This document shows, piece after piece, positions 7,181-12,439 of a stretch of DNA of 13,838 bases. The notes under the pieces were generated by a model that saw only the letters and a list, made by a program, of their open reading frames with translations, was not told where the DNA came from and ran no database searches. The first letter of the stretch is position 1, and each line of letters begins with the position of its first letter. A program made the position numbers and the translations under genes. Source of the stretch: Caldisericia bacterium (GTDB lineage Bacteria; Caldisericota; Caldisericia; UBA6126; JAGPKI01); assembly GCA_018054005.1 (NCBI GenBank), contig JAGPKI010000030.1, positions 1 through 13,838 of the forward strand, given 5' to 3'.

Positions 7181-7371
7181 TACAGAGAAGAAGTTGCTCA
7201 TATTTATAAAGAGTTATGCCATTTCGGAACAGATATAGGTGTATCGGTAGCAATATGGTAGATGATGTTTATATTGCAAGGTTTAATGAAAAATATGCAT
7301 TTTTGATTGAATTGTTTTTAGTAATATGTTATTATGCATCCAAACCTGAAAATTGCAAAAGGAGTGATTAG
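7181..7371 (+). pseudogene. Decayed gene fragment with a frameshift
   Basis: Two adjoining frames read as one protein if joined at about 7256: YREEVAHIYKELCHFGTD with GVSVAIW, then VDDVYIARFNEKYAFLIE continuing to a TAG at 7369-7371. The first frame stops at 7259-7261 and there is no start codon. I do not recognise the family. The AAAAGGAG just before the second stop precedes a further degraded frame (LTSTEK..., 7372-7432) that lacks an ATG. This suggests a former two-gene operon, now dead. Confidence 0.45.
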
Positions 7372-7450
7372 TATCCCACTGACAAGTACAGAAAAAAAAT
7401 GAATTTGGATTTGAACATGTACGTAATTAAATAGAATGGACGAAGTTTGA

Positions 7451-7510
7451 TTCAATAATATATATTATTGAAAATACCATGTTTCTGAAAAGTGATGTGG
7501 TATTTTCAAT
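7451..7510. repeat. Overlapping 22-bp palindrome and 13-bp inverted repeat
   Basis: TTCAATAATATATATTATTG (7451-7470) continues with AA to make a perfect 22-bp palindrome. ATTGAAAATACCA (7467-7479) is repeated inverted and perfectly at 7498-7510 around 18 nt. The two share ATTGAA, so only one hairpin can form at a time. The second resembles a terminator stem for the decayed genes upstream. Confidence 0.55.
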
Positions 7511-7529
7511 TTAAAGCAAATAAACACTA

Positions 7530-7611
7530 ATGGTAGTGAAATATGAAGTATCAGACGGCGAATTAATCTTAATATCTGACACGAACCGGTACACATAGTG
7601 ACTTATTCTAA
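7530..7611 (+). pseudogene. Remnant of a second YafQ toxin gene (3' end)
   Basis: From 7542 the frame reads YEVSDGELILIS. After a single frameshift near 7578, the next frame reads TRTGTHSDLF and stops at 7609-7611. The intact toxin at 2721-2999 ends RTGTHSDLF, with LLVYKI and TLIL at the matching places. The likeness continues through the terminator and beyond (to about 7690). Only the last third of a toxin survives, without an antitoxin. Confidence 0.75.
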
Positions 7612-7615
7612 ATAT

Positions 7616-7656
7616 AAAAAGCTGATGTAAGAAGTAACTCTCTATATCGGCTTTTA
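7616..7656 (+). terminator. Terminator related to that of the intact toxin operon
   Basis: AAAAAGCTGATGTA pairs with TATATCGGCTTTTA using G-U pairs. It lies just after the broken toxin stop and is a diverged copy of the hairpin at 3004-3040, with a slightly longer loop. Confidence 0.65.
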
Positions 7657-7702
7657 TTTATTGTTGACTCATTAGAGCTATTTGATTTTGTGGATCAGTG
7701 CC

Positions 7703-7731
7703 TTGACATGAGGAAATTTTTATGATATTAT
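7703..7731 (+). promoter_or_regulatory. Promoter of the RHH/coiled-coil gene
   Basis: TTGACA (7703-7708), 17 bp and TATTAT (7726-7731) form a near-perfect sigma-A promoter. The expected start near 7738 falls in the first TGTAACAC repeat. Confidence 0.85.
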
Positions 7732-7734
7732 ATT

Positions 7735-7769
7735 TGTAACACATAATGTAACACGCTGTAGTGTAACAC
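7735..7769 (+). repeat. Three TGTAACAC operator-like repeats
   Basis: TGTAACAC begins at 7735, 7747 and 7762 (spacings 12 and 15). The repeats cover the transcription start and early leader. The downstream protein begins with a ribbon-helix-helix domain, which commonly binds short tandem repeats, so autorepression is the likely role. They could also serve as a partition-like or relaxosome site. Confidence 0.7.
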
Positions 7770-7807
7770 GTAATACATTAAAAATATAAAAAGGAGCGCT
7801 TAAAGGC

Positions 7808-8665
7808 ATGGAAAATCAAAATCAGGAAATAAAAGTTCGTTCAATTAGGGCTGATGAAACAACATTAGACAAATTCAAAGCGTTATCAGCTGAATTTGAA
7901 AGCCAAGGTGACTGCCTGTCACAGCTGATCACAGCATATGAGATTAACAATGCTAAGCACATACTTACAGATGTAAAGGCTGATATTGCTGACTATGAAA
8001 GCCATATTAACAGTATACAGCAAGCTTTTCTACATGTTTTAGAACTTAACAGCAATGCTGAGAAACGTATAAGACAAGAATTCAATGATCTGCTTTGTAG
8101 CAAAGACAGTCAGATTATAAGCTTGCAAGAAAGAGCAGATAAAACAGAACATGAACTTGAGAACGCAAATAATATATATCAGCAGAATATAGATGTTCTT
8201 AAGACAAGTGAATCAGAAGCCAACAGGGCAGTTAAAACGTTAACTGAAAGCTTGTCCATAAAGACCAGAGAATGTGAACAGGCTGAACGAGCAGTTCAGG
8301 ACAAGCAGCTGATTATTGATAACCTAACATCAAGACTTCCGGAACAGGACGTAATTGAAAAACAGCTGGAGGAAATGAAACAAAGGCTGAATGAAAACGA
8401 AAAAATAATTAATCAGCAGAAAAATGAAATCAATGAACTTAAACAGCAACAACAGTCACAGGAGCAGTCACACAAGCTTGAATTACAGAAAACTGAAATA
8501 GAGAAGCAGAATGCCATACTCGAAGTTAAGAGTAAGCAGCAAGACAAGATTGATGAATATAATACCAAGATTGATAAGCTACATGATGAAATTCAAAGCT
8601 TACAGAACGAATATAATAAATCAATCAGAGAAATTCAAGATAAAATGCCAAAAGCGAAAAAATAA
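7808..8665 (+). CDS. Ribbon-helix-helix protein with long coiled coil, mobilization-region type
   Basis: The protein has 285 residues. The N-terminus (about 8-48: VRSIRADETTLDKFKALSAE, then LSQLITAYEI) is an Arc-like RHH DNA-binding domain. Residues 75-280 are almost pure coiled coil, rich in Glu, Gln, Lys and Asn, with no membrane segment. Such proteins are common just upstream of MobA/MobL relaxase genes in clostridial mobile elements; a role in relaxosome assembly or in KfrA-like plasmid organisation is plausible but unproven. The AAGGAG at 7791-7796 lies 11 nt before the ATG, rather far. Three TGTAACAC repeats lie at the promoter. Confidence 0.75.
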   Translation: MENQNQEIKVRSIRADETTLDKFKALSAEFESQGDCLSQLITAYEINNAKHILTDVKADIADYESHINSIQQAFLHVLELNSNAEKRIRQEFNDLLCSKDSQIISLQERADKTEHELENANNIYQQNIDVLKTSESEANRAVKTLTESLSIKTRECEQAERAVQDKQLIIDNLTSRLPEQDVIEKQLEEMKQRLNENEKIINQQKNEINELKQQQQSQEQSHKLELQKTEIEKQNAILEVKSKQQDKIDEYNTKIDKLHDEIQSLQNEYNKSIREIQDKMPKAKK

Positions 8666-8674
8666 ATATCAGAA

Positions 8675-8707
8675 AAAATCGGTCGGATATACACCCAGAC
8701 CGATTTT
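8675..8707. terminator. Bidirectional terminator between convergent genes
   Basis: AAAATCGGTC and GACCGATTTT make a perfect 10-bp stem with a 13-nt loop. Runs of T follow on the plus strand and on the minus strand, so it serves both the gene ending at 8665 and the one ending at 8712. Confidence 0.85.
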
Positions 8708-8711
8708 CTTT

Positions 8712-8999
8712 TTATTTTTCCGATTCTATGACAGAACCGACAAACGCTTTAGAGAAATATTGTCCTCGCTGCTCTTGCTGTTCAAGAAAATTTTTTAACT
8801 TAGGTAAATCTTCTTTCTCAATAGGCTTACCGAGAACACTCTCAACAGTAGCACCAATTTCAATCAATCGTTTTGTGCGAGCTTTTCTTTCAGCCTGTGA
8901 TTGCTGAGCTCTTAATTTCTTTTCTTGTTCCTTAAGTTGCTTTTGTTTTTCTTGTAATTCAGATATACGCTCATCAATAGAGCGTTTTTCTGTTGCCAT
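8712..8999 (-). CDS. TraD/DUF3847-like mobilization accessory protein
   Basis: The protein has 95 residues. Residues 5-42 are a charged coiled coil. They are followed by ARTKRLIEIGATVESVLGKP and a helical end (EDLPKLKNFLEQQ, RGQYF). The ARTxxLIxxGA motif is shared by TraD and DUF3847 proteins encoded beside relaxase genes and thought to be relaxosome accessories. The frame is open to a TTG at 9005, but AGTAGG at 9013-9008 lies 8 nt from the ATG at 8999 and only 2 nt from the TTG, so 8999 is chosen. It is divergent from the relaxase gene across oriT, a standard place for such a factor. Confidence 0.7.
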   Translation of the reverse strand: MATEKRSIDERISELQEKQKQLKEQEKKLRAQQSQAERKARTKRLIEIGATVESVLGKPIEKEDLPKLKNFLEQQEQRGQYFSKAFVGSVIESEK

Positions 9000-9032
9000 A
9001 ATCAATACCTACTTTCTTTTTGGTTTTCCCTT

Positions 9033-9061
9033 ATTATATCACATCATATTGACAGATTCAA
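9033..9061 (-). promoter_or_regulatory. Promoter of the accessory gene, overlapping the relaxase promoter
   Basis: On the minus strand TTGAAT (9061-9056), 17 bp and TATAAT (9038-9033) fit the sigma-A consensus. The element overlaps the plus-strand promoter at 9049-9078, so polymerase can hardly occupy both at once. Confidence 0.75.
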
Positions 9062-9078
9062 TGTATAACTGGTATAAT
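9049..9078 (+). promoter_or_regulatory. Relaxase promoter
   Basis: TTGACA (9049-9054), 18 bp and an extended -10 TGG-TATAAT (9070-9078) form a strong promoter. Transcription from near 9085 would run through oriT before the relaxase start, leaving a leader of about 117 nt. Confidence 0.8.
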
Positions 9079-9115
9079 AGCGAATGAAGAATATCCATTC
9101 GACATACATGAGAAT

Positions 9116-9145
9116 GGCGCACTTACACACCACCTACGGTAGTGT
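9116..9145 (-). other. oriT: Origin of transfer (oriT) with RSF1010-like nic core
   Basis: The minus strand reads TAAGTGCGCC (9125-9116), the nic-region core of RSF1010/MobQ plasmids, where cutting falls after TAAGTGCG. By analogy the nick lies between 9118 and 9117. Directly 5' on that strand is the expected inverted repeat: ACACTACC and GGTGGTGT (9145-9138, 9134-9127), 7 of 8 paired plus one G-T, around GTA. It lies between the accessory gene and a MobQ-type relaxase gene. The nick position itself is inferred. Confidence 0.85.
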
Positions 9146-9155
9146 TTCAGAGCGC

Positions 9156-9179
9156 AAGGGGTTGCGACCCCTTAACCCC
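9156..9179 (+). promoter_or_regulatory. GC-rich leader hairpin with alternative pairing before the relaxase
   Basis: AAGGGGT (9156-9162) and ACCCCTT (9167-9173) pair around TGCG. AACCCC at 9174-9179 could instead pair with GGGGTT (9158-9163). The element lies 23 nt before the start codon in an otherwise AT-rich leader. It may tune relaxase expression or be part of a larger oriT. Confidence 0.45.
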
Positions 9180-9201
9180 AAGAGAAAGGACGGTTTCGAT
9201 T

Positions 9202-10398
9202 ATGGCAATTTATCATTGCACAATCAAAACGGGCGGCAGAGCTGCTGGAAAGTCTGCTGTTGCAGCAGCAGCATATCGCAGTGGCGAGAAACTGACTGAT
9301 ATGGAAACAGGTATTGAAAGTGATTATACACGAAAGAGTGGAGTTGTACACAGTGAAGTTTCTTTATGTGAAAATGCTCCAGTTGAATATGCAGAGCGTG
9401 AAAAGCTGTGGAATGCTGTTCACAAAATAGAAAAGGCGAGTAATGCACGCTTATGGAGAGAAATTGAAGTAGCCTTGCCACAAGAATTCAATCGAGATGA
9501 GCAAATTGAAACTGTCCGAGAATATGTAAAAGGTCTGACTGATAAGGGAATGTGTGCGGACTGGAGCATTCATGACAAAGCAGATGGAAATCCGCATGCA
9601 CATATTATGCTGACCACTCGGAGTATTGAAGCTAACGGTAAATGGGCAGCAAAGAGCCGAAAGGTGTACGACCTTGATGAGAATGGTGAGAAAATTTATC
9701 AACGCACTGACAAGGACGGAAGAAAGCAATACAAAAGCCATAAAGAAGACTATAACGATTGGAATGACAAGGAACGTATTGAAGAATGGCGTGAAGCATG
9801 GGCAAACGTTTGTAATAAACATCTATCAGAAGAAAAAAAAATAGATCATCTAAGCTATGAAAGGCAAGGCAAGGCACAGGAACCAACACGACATGAAGGA
9901 TATACAGCAAGAAAAATCGAAGCAAAAGGTGGGATATCTGAACTTTGCCAAGAAAATCGTGAAATTAAGGCGAGAAATAGCATTCTACAGCAGATAACCG
10001 AACAGCTAAAAGCTGTTGGAGAGGAATTAAAGAAGCTTATAGCTGAGAAAGGAAGTATTGTAAATGACAGAATTGGAGAAATCCTTAGACTTCGAGCAAC
10101 AGCTCGAGCAGCTTCTAAGTCTGAGCGAAGAGTTACAGGAGGAGAACGAGAGCTTGAGACAGCAACTGAACAGCAGGGACTATCAGATACGGACTCTCTC
10201 ATCAGACAAGCAGAAGTTGTCGGAGCAAGTACGAAAGCAAATGTCGCAGATGCAACAGCAAGCCGAGCAAATAGAGAAGCTATGCAACAGCGACAAAGAA
10301 TTGAAGCAGAGCAAAGAATTAGAAAGGCAGAGCAAGGAACGAGAGAAATTGGTCAACAGTCAGCTAAAAAAATCTCAAGAGGAGGTCACTCTCTTTAA
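9202..10398 (+). CDS. mobA: MobA/MobL (MobQ-type) relaxase
   Basis: The protein has 398 residues and nicks oriT, joining itself to the cut strand for transfer. MAIYHCTIKTGGRAAGKSAV is the family N-terminus, and Y25 in AAYRSGEKL matches the catalytic Tyr25 of RSF1010/R1162 MobA. The metal-binding motif is HDKADGNPHAHIMLTTR (H124, H132, H134). An in-frame GTG at 9142 is rejected because the conserved start is the ATG at 9202, preceded by AAAGGA at 9185-9190. There is no primase domain. Residues 288-398 are encoded within a 335-nt overlap with the next gene and form a charged Ala/Arg/Glu helical tail (REAMQQRQRIEAEQRIRKAE). No coupling protein is present, so transfer needs a helper. Confidence 0.92.
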   Translation: MAIYHCTIKTGGRAAGKSAVAAAAYRSGEKLTDMETGIESDYTRKSGVVHSEVSLCENAPVEYAEREKLWNAVHKIEKASNARLWREIEVALPQEFNRDEQIETVREYVKGLTDKGMCADWSIHDKADGNPHAHIMLTTRSIEANGKWAAKSRKVYDLDENGEKIYQRTDKDGRKQYKSHKEDYNDWNDKERIEEWREAWANVCNKHLSEEKKIDHLSYERQGKAQEPTRHEGYTARKIEAKGGISELCQENREIKARNSILQQITEQLKAVGEELKKLIAEKGSIVNDRIGEILRLRATARAASKSERRVTGGERELETATEQQGLSDTDSLIRQAEVVGASTKANVADATASRANREAMQQRQRIEAEQRIRKAEQGTREIGQQSAKKISRGGHSL

Positions 10399-11029
10399 GC
10401 GTAAGTATCAGCAGCTTGCAGATGAAGCACAACAGAAAATTGAAAAAGCCGGTCAGGCTGCCAAGGAGTCAGAACGGTTAAAAAAAAACCAGCAAAGCTA
10501 TATTGAAAAGGTTGCAGAAGAAAAATATAAGAAATTTAGGAGTTCTTATTTTGGGATAATCATAATTGTCGGAATATATGCAATAACAGTGACTTTATTT
10601 ACAGCATTAAAATCCAAACGCTGTATAAGCGATTGTAAAGCGATTTTTGAAGCTTTTCTTAAAGTGGCAATGTTCTACACTGATAATCTTCTAAAGCTCT
10701 CTAAGAGCTTGTCAGACGTCTCTACGGGCATAGGACAAGAAACAATTTCAGCTATTGTATATTGGATTATATTTATTCTTATACTTTCTGTGGGAGCTGC
10801 ATTGCCACTTGTAGCATTGTTTTTTGTAGGAAAAGGAATAGTGAGAGTCTATCAACGGTGCTGTGCTGATGAGATAAGTGTGATTGTGGCTTTGATAAGC
10901 TTTGCTATTGTTATTTTCTTTGCTGAAGTAATGCCGGTGAATGTTTTGCTGCTGTTTATGGGCTCTCATGCTATATATATTTTGATACGTTGGTTTATTC
11001 ATGGATACAGAGAAGCAAGAGGGTTATAG
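10064..11029 (+). CDS. Coiled-coil multi-pass membrane protein overlapping the relaxase tail
   Basis: The protein has 321 residues. Residues 1-155 are a long heptad coiled coil (EQQLEQLLSLSEELQEENES and onward), followed by membrane helices at about 161-182, 229-256, 270-287 and 290-311. It begins inside the relaxase gene in the +1 frame with AAAGGAAG ending about 9 nt before the ATG, and overlaps it by 335 nt. Similar coil-plus-membrane proteins accompany MobA-type genes in clostridial elements; it may bring the relaxase to the membrane, but no function is established. Third-base GC by hand count is about 61% in the overlap (68 of 111 codons) and about 30% just after it (22 of 74), as expected if both frames are constrained. 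Confidence 0.8.
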   Translation: MTELEKSLDFEQQLEQLLSLSEELQEENESLRQQLNSRDYQIRTLSSDKQKLSEQVRKQMSQMQQQAEQIEKLCNSDKELKQSKELERQSKEREKLVNSQLKKSQEEVTLFKRKYQQLADEAQQKIEKAGQAAKESERLKKNQQSYIEKVAEEKYKKFRSSYFGIIIIVGIYAITVTLFTALKSKRCISDCKAIFEAFLKVAMFYTDNLLKLSKSLSDVSTGIGQETISAIVYWIIFILILSVGAALPLVALFFVGKGIVRVYQRCCADEISVIVALISFAIVIFFAEVMPVNVLLLFMGSHAIYILIRWFIHGYREARGL

Positions 11030-11378
11030 GGTACATCAATGAAATTAAAATAATAAAGATTTAAAAAATGGAGGAGCTTAATTTATGAAAAAATATTATT
11101 ATCCTGCAGTATTTCAACCTGAAGAGGTAGGATATTCTGTTTGGCTTGCGGATATTAATGGTGCTATCTCACAGGGTGATACATTGGAGGAGGCAATTGA
11201 AAATATTAAGGATGTATTAGGGCTCTACGTAGAGGACGCTCAAGAACGGAAGTCAGAGTTACCCAAAGCAAGTGATCCTGCCGACATTGTACTTGAAAAA
11301 GATCAAGTTGTTTCTTTGATAGAATTTGACTTGGTAGAATATCATAATAAGCATAGAGGGTTATAAGGCACATTACTG
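11018..11378 (+). repeat. 24-bp imperfect direct repeats flanking the hicB-like gene
   Basis: The sequence at 11018-11041 (AGAGGGTTATAGGGTACATC, then AATG) recurs at 11355-11378 (AGAGGGTTATAAGGCACATT, then ACTG), 20 of 24 identical. Each copy covers the last codons (Arg-Gly-Leu) and stop of a gene. The repeats bracket exactly the unit carrying the HicB-like gene, as if it were inserted or duplicated by recombination here. Confidence 0.6.
11085..11366 (+). CDS. HicB-like protein without HicA partner
   Basis: The protein has 93 residues. YPAVFQPEEVGYSVWLADIN, then GAISQGDTLEEAIENIKDVLGLYVED, is the partial RNase H-like fold of HicB antitoxins. The C-terminal region (SLIEFDLVEYHNKH) is short and has no clear helix-turn-helix or RHH domain. 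No HicA-type gene (about 60 residues with a dsRNA-binding fold) is seen on either side, so it is an orphan, perhaps an antitoxin guarding against a toxin elsewhere. GGAGGAG at 11070-11076 gives a strong start. It is probably read with the upstream mobilization genes, as no separate promoter was seen. Confidence 0.8.
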   Translation: MKKYYYPAVFQPEEVGYSVWLADINGAISQGDTLEEAIENIKDVLGLYVEDAQERKSELPKASDPADIVLEKDQVVSLIEFDLVEYHNKHRGL

Positions 11379-11380
11379 CA

Positions 11381-11416
11381 AAAAAAGACCAAGAAGTAAT
11401 CTCCTTGGTCTTTTTT
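11381..11416. terminator. Bidirectional terminator after the hicB-like gene
   Basis: AAAAAAGACCAAG (11381-11393) and CTTGGTCTTTTTT (11404-11416) are perfect complements with a 10-nt loop. The T run serves the plus-strand mobilization genes. On the other strand it serves the small peptide gene ending at 11435. Confidence 0.9.
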
Positions 11417-11434
11417 AAATTATAAACATCTAAA

Positions 11435-11551
11435 TCATAACCCTTTTTTTCCCTTGCGTCTAAACAAAAATCTTAAAACGCCAATCATAGCAGCAATTCC
11501 TAAAATATTTGCAACAAGATCATAAAGGCAATTTTCGATCTGCTCTAGCAT
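11435..11551 (-). CDS. 38-residue membrane peptide
   Basis: The frame begins MLEQIENCLYDLVANILG, continues as a hydrophobic helix (about 12-30) and ends in a basic tail (FRRKGKKGL). A very strong site, GGGGGAGGTG (11570-11561), precedes the ATG by 9 nt, which supports translation. It is the last gene before a strong terminator on this strand. The size, single helix and charged tail resemble type I toxin peptides such as Fst or BsrG, or a holin-like plasmid peptide, but I cannot assign a family. No antisense promoter within it was found. Confidence 0.6.
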   Translation of the reverse strand: MLEQIENCLYDLVANILGIAAMIGVLRFLFRRKGKKGL

Positions 11552-11606
11552 GATTTTATACACCTCCCCCCTTACAAGATAAAGGTAACGAAAAGGGGAA
11601 AACCAT

Positions 11607-11882
11607 TTATTTACAGAAATGTGAGAGCTCTTCTCTTAGCTGAATAATACGTTTCTGAAGTAATTCATTTTGCTGCTCCAGAAGTACAAGCTGCTCATCA
11701 CGAAACTTATCCTTATTTTTTTTTCTTTTGCGGAGAGCTGCCACTCTGGCAGCTGTTTTTTCTCGCTCTATTTTTTTTGCACAATCATGGCAATATCTAA
11801 TGCTTATGTGTGAAAAATAATCTAAATTTTCTATCTTAGAAATCATTAGTCCGCAGTTTTCACAGTATTTTATTTCTTTCAT
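11607..11882 (-). CDS. Zinc-ribbon coiled-coil protein
   Basis: The protein has 91 residues. Cysteines C7, C10, C31 and C34 (CENC and CHDC) form a four-Cys zinc site. A basic stretch (AARVAALRKRKKNKDK) and a C-terminal coiled coil (about 58-88) follow. It may bind DNA or RNA. I do not recognise a named family. The ATG overlaps the stop of the preceding gene in an ATGA arrangement with GGGAAG upstream, so translation is coupled. Confidence 0.7.
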   Translation of the reverse strand: MKEIKYCENCGLMISKIENLDYFSHISIRYCHDCAKKIEREKTAARVAALRKRKKNKDKFRDEQLVLLEQQNELLQKRIIQLREELSHFCK

Positions 11883-12313
11883 TTTGCCACTTCCCTATTC
11901 AAATCTTCAATGCTTCCGTTATCGTTTCCGTTACAACGGTACTGAAGATTTTTGATTTCATCAGCAAGAGAGAAGCGAAGTCTTTGACGTTCCTTATGTA
12001 GCAGATCTAAGATATCATCAGATGAGTTATTTGCTATAATTTGAATACCGGCATTATTTGTAGGCATTGAAATATTAATTGCCGTTGCTCTTTCTTCCGG
12101 CTGACATATCTCAATTTCAGTAATCATATTTTCGATATTTTGAATTTTGTCCTTCAGCTCATTGATATAGTCAAGCTGAGTGGAGATTGTAATAAAATCA
12201 ATATCAGAATGCTCATCAGCTGATTTGCTTTGAACAGAATGTGTATCCCTGGCAATTGCTTTGAAAACAAGAATAAAGCATCCAAGGGTTAGTAATGCTG
12301 AAATAAATGTCAT
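11879..12313 (-). CDS. Membrane-anchored protein of unknown function
   Basis: The protein has 144 residues. An N-terminal helix (about 2-20: TFISALLTLGCFILVFKAIA) anchors it. Residues 45-70 and 100-128 are likely coiled-coil helices, and there is no recognisable catalytic motif. The start at 12313 is preceded by GAAAGG (12329-12324). That site lies in a segment able to pair with upstream RNA, and a plus-strand small RNA gene begins within the leader, so expression is probably controlled after transcription. It is followed directly by the zinc-ribbon gene. Confidence 0.65.
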   Translation of the reverse strand: MTFISALLTLGCFILVFKAIARDTHSVQSKSADEHSDIDFITISTQLDYINELKDKIQNIENMITEIEICQPEERATAINISMPTNNAGIQIIANNSSDDILDLLHKERQRLRFSLADEIKNLQYRCNGNDNGSIEDLNREVAK

Positions 12314-12323
12314 TTATGTTCAT

Positions 12324-12381
12324 CCTTTCGTTGTTGACGAAAGGTCTGAAAGGCTGTATAATTACAATATCAGACCTTTCG
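12324..12381 (-). promoter_or_regulatory. Mutually exclusive hairpins over a ribosome binding site
   Basis: Read on the minus strand, CGAAAGGTCTGA (12381-12370) pairs perfectly over 12 bp with TCAGACCTTTCG (12349-12338). The same middle segment (CCTTTCGT, 12344-12337) also pairs perfectly over 8 bp with ACGAAAGG (12331-12324), which holds the ribosome binding site of the gene starting at 12313. With the first pairing the site is free; with the second it is hidden. This is the layout of an attenuator or antisense-controlled leader. Confidence 0.6.
12334..12362 (+). promoter_or_regulatory. Promoter of a plus-strand small RNA
   Basis: TTGACG (12334-12339), exactly 17 bp and a perfect TATAAT (12357-12362) form a strong sigma-A promoter. 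All neighbouring genes to its right are on the opposite strand, and a terminator follows within 75 bp. Confidence 0.75.
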
Positions 12382-12438
12382 AGGTTTGTGTTTTATGAAG
12401 CAGTCTGTAACTTATCGAGGGTAGCAGACTGCTTTTAT
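12369..12438 (+). ncRNA. Candidate antisense small RNA, about 70 nt
   Basis: The unit is defined by the promoter at 12334-12362 and the terminator at 12398-12436. Its 5' end reads CAGACCTTTCGAGG, which is complementary to the leader of the minus-strand gene starting at 12313; CCTTTCG also matches that gene's ribosome binding site. The terminator loop (TAACTTATCGAGGGTAG) contains a CUUA (YUNR) sequence of the kind found in antisense RNA loops. A 9-codon frame (12395-12424) lies inside the hairpin and is probably incidental. Copy-number or expression control is inferred. Confidence 0.55.
12398..12436 (+). terminator. Terminator of the small RNA
   Basis: AAGCAGTCTG (12398-12407) and CAGACTGCTT (12425-12434) are perfect complements with a 17-nt loop, followed by TTATTTTAT. 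The minus strand has only a weak T-rich foot, so stopping the gene that ends at 12440 would be less efficient. Confidence 0.75.
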
Positions 12439-12439
12439 T

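Noticed and set aside
9142..9201. GTG start extending the relaxase by 20 residues
   Set aside because: The extension would be translated from the oriT inverted repeat and leader hairpin; the family's conserved N-terminus starts at 9202.
9451..9925. Long minus-strand open frames opposite the relaxase gene
   Set aside because: They are antisense to conserved relaxase codons, have no ribosome binding sites and give Phe/Ser/Cys-rich products.
12395..12424. Nine-codon leader peptide in the small RNA
   Set aside because: No gene follows on that strand for it to regulate, and it sits inside the terminator hairpin.
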